From an uncultured Azospirillum sp. (lineage in GTDB: Bacteria > Pseudomonadota > Alphaproteobacteria > RF32 > CAG-239): a stretch of 9,322 bases of DNA. Positions 6,498 through 9,322 of the stretch are shown one piece after another; position 1 is the first letter of the stretch; each line of letters begins with the position of its first letter. The stretch is from contig CAMHFM010000023.1 of assembly GCA_946184595.1 (NCBI GenBank), positions 1-9,322 of the forward strand, read 5' to 3'. The position numbers and the translations under genes are program-made. The notes beneath the pieces are model-generated. The model was not told the DNA's origin. It saw only the letters and a list, made by a program, of their open reading frames with translations, and did not search any database.

Positions 6498-6608
6498 ATG
6501 ATGATTATCAGTTTCTGTGCATTAAGCCTTTTTTCGGGATTAATGTTGCTATCATCTCTTATTTGTAATTTATGGGATAAAATCAAACATGGCAAAAAAA
6601 CTATCTGA
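6498..6608 (+). CDS. Possible 36-residue single-span membrane peptide
   Basis: An ATG-started frame in the gap between dnaB and the first YcgN gene codes for 36 residues. It has a hydrophobic stretch (about residues 2-24, 'IISFCALSLFSGLMLLSSL') followed by a basic tail (WDKIKHGKK). That is the layout of a small single-span membrane protein. It overlaps the start of the next gene by 20 bases in another frame. Against it: there is no ribosome binding site upstream, and T-rich DNA codes for hydrophobic residues by chance. I do not recognise a family. Confidence 0.2.
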   Translation: MMIISFCALSLFSGLMLLSSLICNLWDKIKHGKKTI

Positions 6609-6969
6609 TTACAACTCTGAAGAATGGGAAGCTATCTGCAATCAATGTGGCAAATGTTGTCTGATTAAATTACAAGATGAAGACACTGATGATATTTATT
6701 ATACCGATGTTGTCTGCCAATATATGGATGAAAAGACCTGCCGTTGCACCCATTATGAAGATCGTTGCAAACTTGTTCCGACTTGCTTGAAATTAACCCC
6801 TGAAAATGTTGATAAAATTGAATGGATGCCGCCATCTTGTGCTTATCGTGCTTTAATTGAAGGCAAACCGCGTCCTGAACGTAAACCCGTCAGCGGACGT
6901 TGTATTTCCGAATTAAATATCAAAGAAGAAGATTTAGAAGATCATATTATTGATTGGGATGATTTATAA
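6589..6969 (+). CDS. YcgN-family cysteine-cluster protein, short divergent paralogue
   Basis: A 126-residue protein of the YcgN (UPF0260)/CxxCxxCC family, thought to bind zinc or an iron-sulfur centre; the cellular role is not established. The cluster C17-x2-C20-x2-C23-C24 is followed by C43, C51, C53, C60, C66 and C84. The block 'QDEDTDDIYYTDVVC' and 'WMPPSCAYRALIEGK' match the usual family plan. It differs from a normal YcgN (about 145-150 residues) in two ways. The N-terminal 'FW-K-L' helix is nearly missing, and the 'DLP-WHPL' segment after the last cysteine is gone, replaced by 'PRPERKPVSGRC', which adds C101. It ends in 'HIIDWDDL', as its neighbour ends in 'YIIDWQDL'. Cytoplasmic by sequence. 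The ribosome binding site is weak (TGGGAT about 12 bases upstream). Confidence 0.85.
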   Translation: MAKKLSDYNSEEWEAICNQCGKCCLIKLQDEDTDDIYYTDVVCQYMDEKTCRCTHYEDRCKLVPTCLKLTPENVDKIEWMPPSCAYRALIEGKPRPERKPVSGRCISELNIKEEDLEDHIIDWDDL

Positions 6970-7170
6970 TTCATAATGATAACTTGTTGTCATTTCAAAA
7001 TACTCATCAGATTGGCAACAATCACTACTGTTCTCATCAGAAGTTTCAATTTCTCCTGACAAAACAGCTTTTTGCATCTTTTTTAAGCGTTCCTTTTGTC
7101 CCTCACAACATGGACAACTGGATCCGACCACCGGAGATTTTACCAATAAATCTGCTAACCAACCAAACAT
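6964..7170 (-). CDS. Small cysteine-containing (CPCC) protein of unknown function
   Basis: A 68-residue protein that I do not recognise. It begins with a short hydrophobic helix (FGWLADLLV), then the motif C19-P-C21-C22, a basic helical stretch (about 25-36), and an acidic serine-rich part with a second cysteine pair (C51, C52); the end is rich in tyrosine. It looks real because the minus strand carries AAGGAA eight bases before the ATG, a promoter-like pair lies upstream (7206-7233), and codon use (AAA, GAT, TTA, TCT) matches neighbouring genes. Its stop overlaps the end of the first YcgN gene by six bases, tail to tail, and its start faces away from the second YcgN gene. The cysteines suggest metal binding or a link with the YcgN proteins; that is inference. 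The antisense frame at 6984-7196 has no such support. Confidence 0.6.
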   Translation of the reverse strand: MFGWLADLLVKSPVVGSSCPCCEGQKERLKKMQKAVLSGEIETSDENSSDCCQSDEYFEMTTSYHYEL

Positions 7171-7192
7171 TTTTAAGTTCCTTAAATATTCC

Positions 7193-7219
7193 TTGATAAT
7201 TATTAAGTATATTTATAAA
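7193..7219 (+). promoter_or_regulatory. Candidate promoter of the second YcgN gene, overlapping the divergent one
   Basis: TTGATA (7193-7198) and TATAAA (7214-7219) are 15 bases apart, slightly short, on the plus strand. The pair overlaps the minus-strand promoter at 7206-7233, so the two polymerase sites could not be occupied together if both are real. Confidence 0.3.
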
Positions 7220-7233
7220 AGACAAGAAAACAA
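7206..7233 (-). promoter_or_regulatory. Promoter of the small CPCC protein gene
   Basis: On the minus strand TTGTTT (7228-7233) lies 16 bases before TATACT (7206-7211). Transcription would start near 7199, giving a leader of about 30 bases that contains the AAGGAA ribosome binding site. Confidence 0.45.
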
Positions 7234-7250
7234 GAACGATTCGAAAAAAA

Positions 7251-7751
7251 ATGACTGAATATACAATAGTAGAGGATTATGATCCGCAAAGTCGATTTGA
7301 AAATCTGAAAGATGTCAAACCGGAATTTTGGAAACATAAAAAACTCGAAGAAATGACTAAAAAAGAATGGGAATTACTCTGTGACGGTTGCGGCAAATGC
7401 TGTCTCAATAAACTGGAAATCAAAGGCAAAATAAAATTTACCAATACTTATTGCCGTTTTCTTGATTGCAAAAGTTGCCTTTGCCGTATCTATGAAAATC
7501 GCTTTGAAAAAGTTCCTGACTGTCGAGATATAGATTTGAATGCAGTCCGAGAAAAGCCTCGTTGGTTACCTAAAACCTGTGCTTATTGGCTACTTGACAA
7601 TGGCTATGATTTACCAGATTGGCACCCTTTAAAGACTGGGCTTGCCAGTAGCGTCCACTCGGCCGGACAATCGTTAAAAGGACGAAATTTAGTATGTGAA
7701 ACGGGTATTGAAGATTATGAAAATTACATTATTGACTGGCAAGATTTATAA
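7251..7751 (+). CDS. YcgN-family cysteine-cluster protein, full-length paralogue
   Basis: A 166-residue YcgN (UPF0260) family protein close to the standard plan. It has 'FWKHKKLEEMTKKEWELLCDG' leading into the cluster C44-x2-C47-x2-C50-C51, then C68, C73, C76, C78, C91, then 'WLPKTCAYWLL' with C110. The 'DLPDWHPLKTG' and 'SVHSAGQSLKG' segments, missing from the neighbouring paralogue, are present, and it ends 'YIIDWQDL'. The family carries a proposed metal-binding cluster; its function is unknown. It has about 20 extra N-terminal residues rich in acidic side chains, and it lacks the 'DEDTD' stretch after the cluster that the first paralogue retains. No clear ribosome binding site precedes the ATG at 7251. 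Its 3' end overlaps the metallopeptidase gene, suggesting one transcript. Confidence 0.9.
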   Translation: MTEYTIVEDYDPQSRFENLKDVKPEFWKHKKLEEMTKKEWELLCDGCGKCCLNKLEIKGKIKFTNTYCRFLDCKSCLCRIYENRFEKVPDCRDIDLNAVREKPRWLPKTCAYWLLDNGYDLPDWHPLKTGLASSVHSAGQSLKGRNLVCETGIEDYENYIIDWQDL

Positions 7752-8427
7752 TATTCAGGAAGCTTTTGACTTCCCGATTAAAGTTATAAAAGCGCCACGA
7801 GCCAAAAGGTTAACCTTAAGAATTGATAGTAAAGAACACATCCCTGTTCTTTCTATTCCACCTCGTTGTTCGCAAAAACAAGCTGTTTCCTTTGTACAAA
7901 CTCATCAGGATTGGATTATGGAAAGTTTGAAAAAACTTCCTCAAACCCAATATTTCACCTCTGGACAAACAATTACCTTGTTTGGAAAAGAAATTCTCAT
8001 TCAACACGCTCCTGAAAAACGTTGGGGCGCAAGAATTGAAAAAGGAATTTTATATGTTTGTGGAGAAAGTGATTTCACCCACCGCCGTGTTAAAGACTTC
8101 ATAAAAAAAGAAGCGCAAAAGAAATTTTTGACTTTATCTCAAAAGCTGGCAGAAAAAATTAATTGCCATATTAATGATGTTGTTATTAAAGACACAAAAT
8201 CACGCTGGGGAAGCTGCTCTTCATTAAATAATATCAATTATAATTGGCGTTTAGCCTTAGCCCCTAAAGAAGTAATAGATTATATTGTGGCACATGAAGT
8301 CAGTCATCTGGCTCACCAAAATCATTCTGCCGCTTTTTGGAAATGCGTCGCCACCCTTTGCCCAAATTACGAAATCGGACAAGAGTGGCTTAAACAACAT
8401 GGTAAAGAACTATACGTATTTGAATAA
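7717..8427 (+). CDS. YgjP-type zinc metallopeptidase (M48-like, DUF45)
   Basis: A 236-residue protein of the YgjP/COG1451 family. The zinc motif is H193-E194-x-x-H197 (HEVSH), followed by 'NHSAAFW' with H203 as likely third ligand. Upstream is the family block KSRWGSCSS (161-169) and 'INYNWRLALAP'. The N-terminal part has the usual 'RAKRLTLRID' strand. No signal peptide or membrane segment is seen, so it is probably cytoplasmic; the substrate is unknown. The open frame reaches back to a GTG at 7696. I prefer the ATG at 7717, the first ATG, which has GAAG only four bases upstream, so the start is uncertain. It overlaps the YcgN gene by 35 bases in another frame, consistent with translational coupling. 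It converges with the next gene, with four bases between stops. Confidence 0.88.
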   Translation: MKITLLTGKIYNIQEAFDFPIKVIKAPRAKRLTLRIDSKEHIPVLSIPPRCSQKQAVSFVQTHQDWIMESLKKLPQTQYFTSGQTITLFGKEILIQHAPEKRWGARIEKGILYVCGESDFTHRRVKDFIKKEAQKKFLTLSQKLAEKINCHINDVVIKDTKSRWGSCSSLNNINYNWRLALAPKEVIDYIVAHEVSHLAHQNHSAAFWKCVATLCPNYEIGQEWLKQHGKELYVFE

Positions 8428-8431
8428 AATT

Positions 8432-9322
8432 TTATACCAGCATATTATTCAACAAATCACGACAATATCTTCTCAGTTCTGGATCTTCCATAAGAGATAA
8501 TTTCAGATTCGCTTTTTCCAAATCTTTATTAGTACCACAATCAAAACGCATGGTATCACATAAAACACCCGTAATTTTCGTACCACGTTGTGCTGCTAAA
8601 GAAAGAGCATCCGTTAAATTAATTTCACCATTCGTTCCCTTTTGAACCTCAGGTAAAATATTCATAATCTCATTTGGAATAATATATGGTCCCATGCTGG
8701 CATAATTAGAAGGAACATTTTCCAATGCCGGTTTTTCAACCAAACCTTTTGCCAATACTTTACGTCCATCACGAACACAACTAACCAATGCACCGTAACG
8801 AACCATTTCTTCCTTAGGAAATTCCATAACATTAATAACCATACCACCTTCTTGCTGATAAACATCTAAAAGCTGTTTAAGCACACCATCGCCATGGATA
8901 TTAACATAAACATCATCAGGCCACATCACAATAAAGTCACGGTCGCCGACTAATTCTTTAGCCATAAGAATAGCATGACCATTTCCTTTAGGTTCATTTT
9001 GTGCAGCAAAAGAAAATTTCATTCCCTTAGGAATAATATCTTGAACAACTTTCAATAAATCTAGTTTGTTTTTCTGTTTTAAATGGTTTTCCAACCAAGG
9101 ATATGGGGCAAAATAACCTTCATACAAATGTTTACAAGATTGATCGCTATAGATAAAAATAATTTCTTTAACACCGATTTCTGCACAAGCATCTACTGCA
9201 TACTGAATAATCGGACGACTATGTAAGGTTAAAAAGCCTTTATGCAAAACTTTGGTTGATGGGAGATTTCTGGTTGACAAACCGGCAACAGGAAGAATAC
9301 ATACTTCTGGTTTTTTAAACAT
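8432..9322 (-). CDS. GalU-like nucleotidyltransferase (probable UTP-glucose-1-phosphate uridylyltransferase)
   Basis: A 296-residue protein whose ATG is the last codon of the window, so the gene is complete but its upstream region is not visible. It has the GalU layout: 'PVAGLSTRNLPSTK' (11-24), 'RPIIQY' (36-41), 'KGNGHA' (112-117), the metal-binding PDD (135-137), VEKP (195-198), 'PSNYASMGPYII', GEINLTDA (232-239) and FDCG (260-263). GalU makes UDP-glucose, a precursor of envelope polysaccharides. Several key positions differ from textbook GalU. GLGTR is GLSTR, the PKEML loop is HKGFL (27-31, lysine kept, glutamate replaced by glycine), and the 'LGLGHA' segment is 'KGNGHA'. The fold is certain; the exact sugar and nucleotide are less so, and a related sugar-phosphate nucleotidyltransferase is possible. 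For this reason no symbol is given. Confidence 0.8.
   Translation of the reverse strand: MFKKPEVCILPVAGLSTRNLPSTKVLHKGFLTLHSRPIIQYAVDACAEIGVKEIIFIYSDQSCKHLYEGYFAPYPWLENHLKQKNKLDLLKVVQDIIPKGMKFSFAAQNEPKGNGHAILMAKELVGDRDFIVMWPDDVYVNIHGDGVLKQLLDVYQQEGGMVINVMEFPKEEMVRYGALVSCVRDGRKVLAKGLVEKPALENVPSNYASMGPYIIPNEIMNILPEVQKGTNGEINLTDALSLAAQRGTKITGVLCDTMRFDCGTNKDLEKANLKLSLMEDPELRRYCRDLLNNMLV

Noticed and set aside
6519..6547. CATTAA...TTAATG inverted repeat after dnaB as a terminator.
   Set aside because: The 6-pair AT-rich arms with a poorly paired interior and no following T-run are too weak to call.
6984..7196. A 70-residue plus-strand frame opposite the small CPCC gene.
   Set aside because: It has no ribosome binding site and a composition like antisense translation, while the minus-strand frame has expression signals.
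8424..8435. Palindrome ATAAAATTTTAT at the convergent stops of the peptidase and GalU-like genes.
   Set aside because: It is all A and T, short and formed by the two stop codons and the A/T gap between them; it lacks the GC core of a terminator.

Overview
The window reads as a stretch of chromosome from an AT-rich, Gram-negative bacterium, most probably a low-GC alphaproteobacterium. The reasons are an MlaE-type permease with an N-terminal STAS-like domain, an alphaproteobacterial-looking ribosomal protein L28, a DnaB of ordinary proteobacterial build, two YcgN-family cysteine-cluster proteins and a PqiC-like lipoprotein. The assignment rests on protein character and not on any database search. 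No integrase, transposase, CRISPR array, toxin-antitoxin pair or phage gene is visible; most of the window is housekeeping.

Layout. 2-649 (+) is the C-terminal part of an AI-2E/PerM-family membrane transporter, closed by a strong hairpin. 650-1080 is an RNA-gene region on the minus strand: tRNA-Arg(CCG), then tRNA-Ser(GGA), a terminator, and an odd GC-richer segment (703-818) carrying a tRNA 3'-end-like piece and CTTTCGC repeats. 1221-4449 (+) is a tight four-gene operon for an MCE/Mla-type lipid ABC transporter: permease, ATPase, MCE substrate-binding protein and PqiC-like outer-membrane lipoprotein. The intergenic distances are a 4-base overlap, 1 base and 1 base. Next come rpmB (4544-4828) with its own promoter and terminator, and dnaB (5006-6478) with a good promoter.

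6589-7751 holds two YcgN-family cysteine-cluster proteins on the plus strand. Between them, on the minus strand, is a probable 68-residue cysteine-containing protein with its own ribosome binding site and promoter-like sequence. The second YcgN gene overlaps a YgjP-type zinc metallopeptidase gene (7717-8427), which converges with a divergent GalU-like nucleotidyltransferase (8432-9322, minus) at a distance of four bases.

How the genes work together: the four genes at 1221-4449 should form one envelope complex. The permease and ATPase sit at the inner membrane, the MCE protein spans towards the periplasm, and the lipoprotein probably sits at the outer membrane, together moving phospholipid between membranes. 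rpmB and dnaB are independent housekeeping genes. The best candidate for something not yet described is the cysteine-rich group at 6589-7751: an uneven pair of YcgN paralogues around a divergently expressed small CPCC protein. The second point worth attention is the duplicated 'tRNA 3' end plus terminator' arrangement at 664-868.
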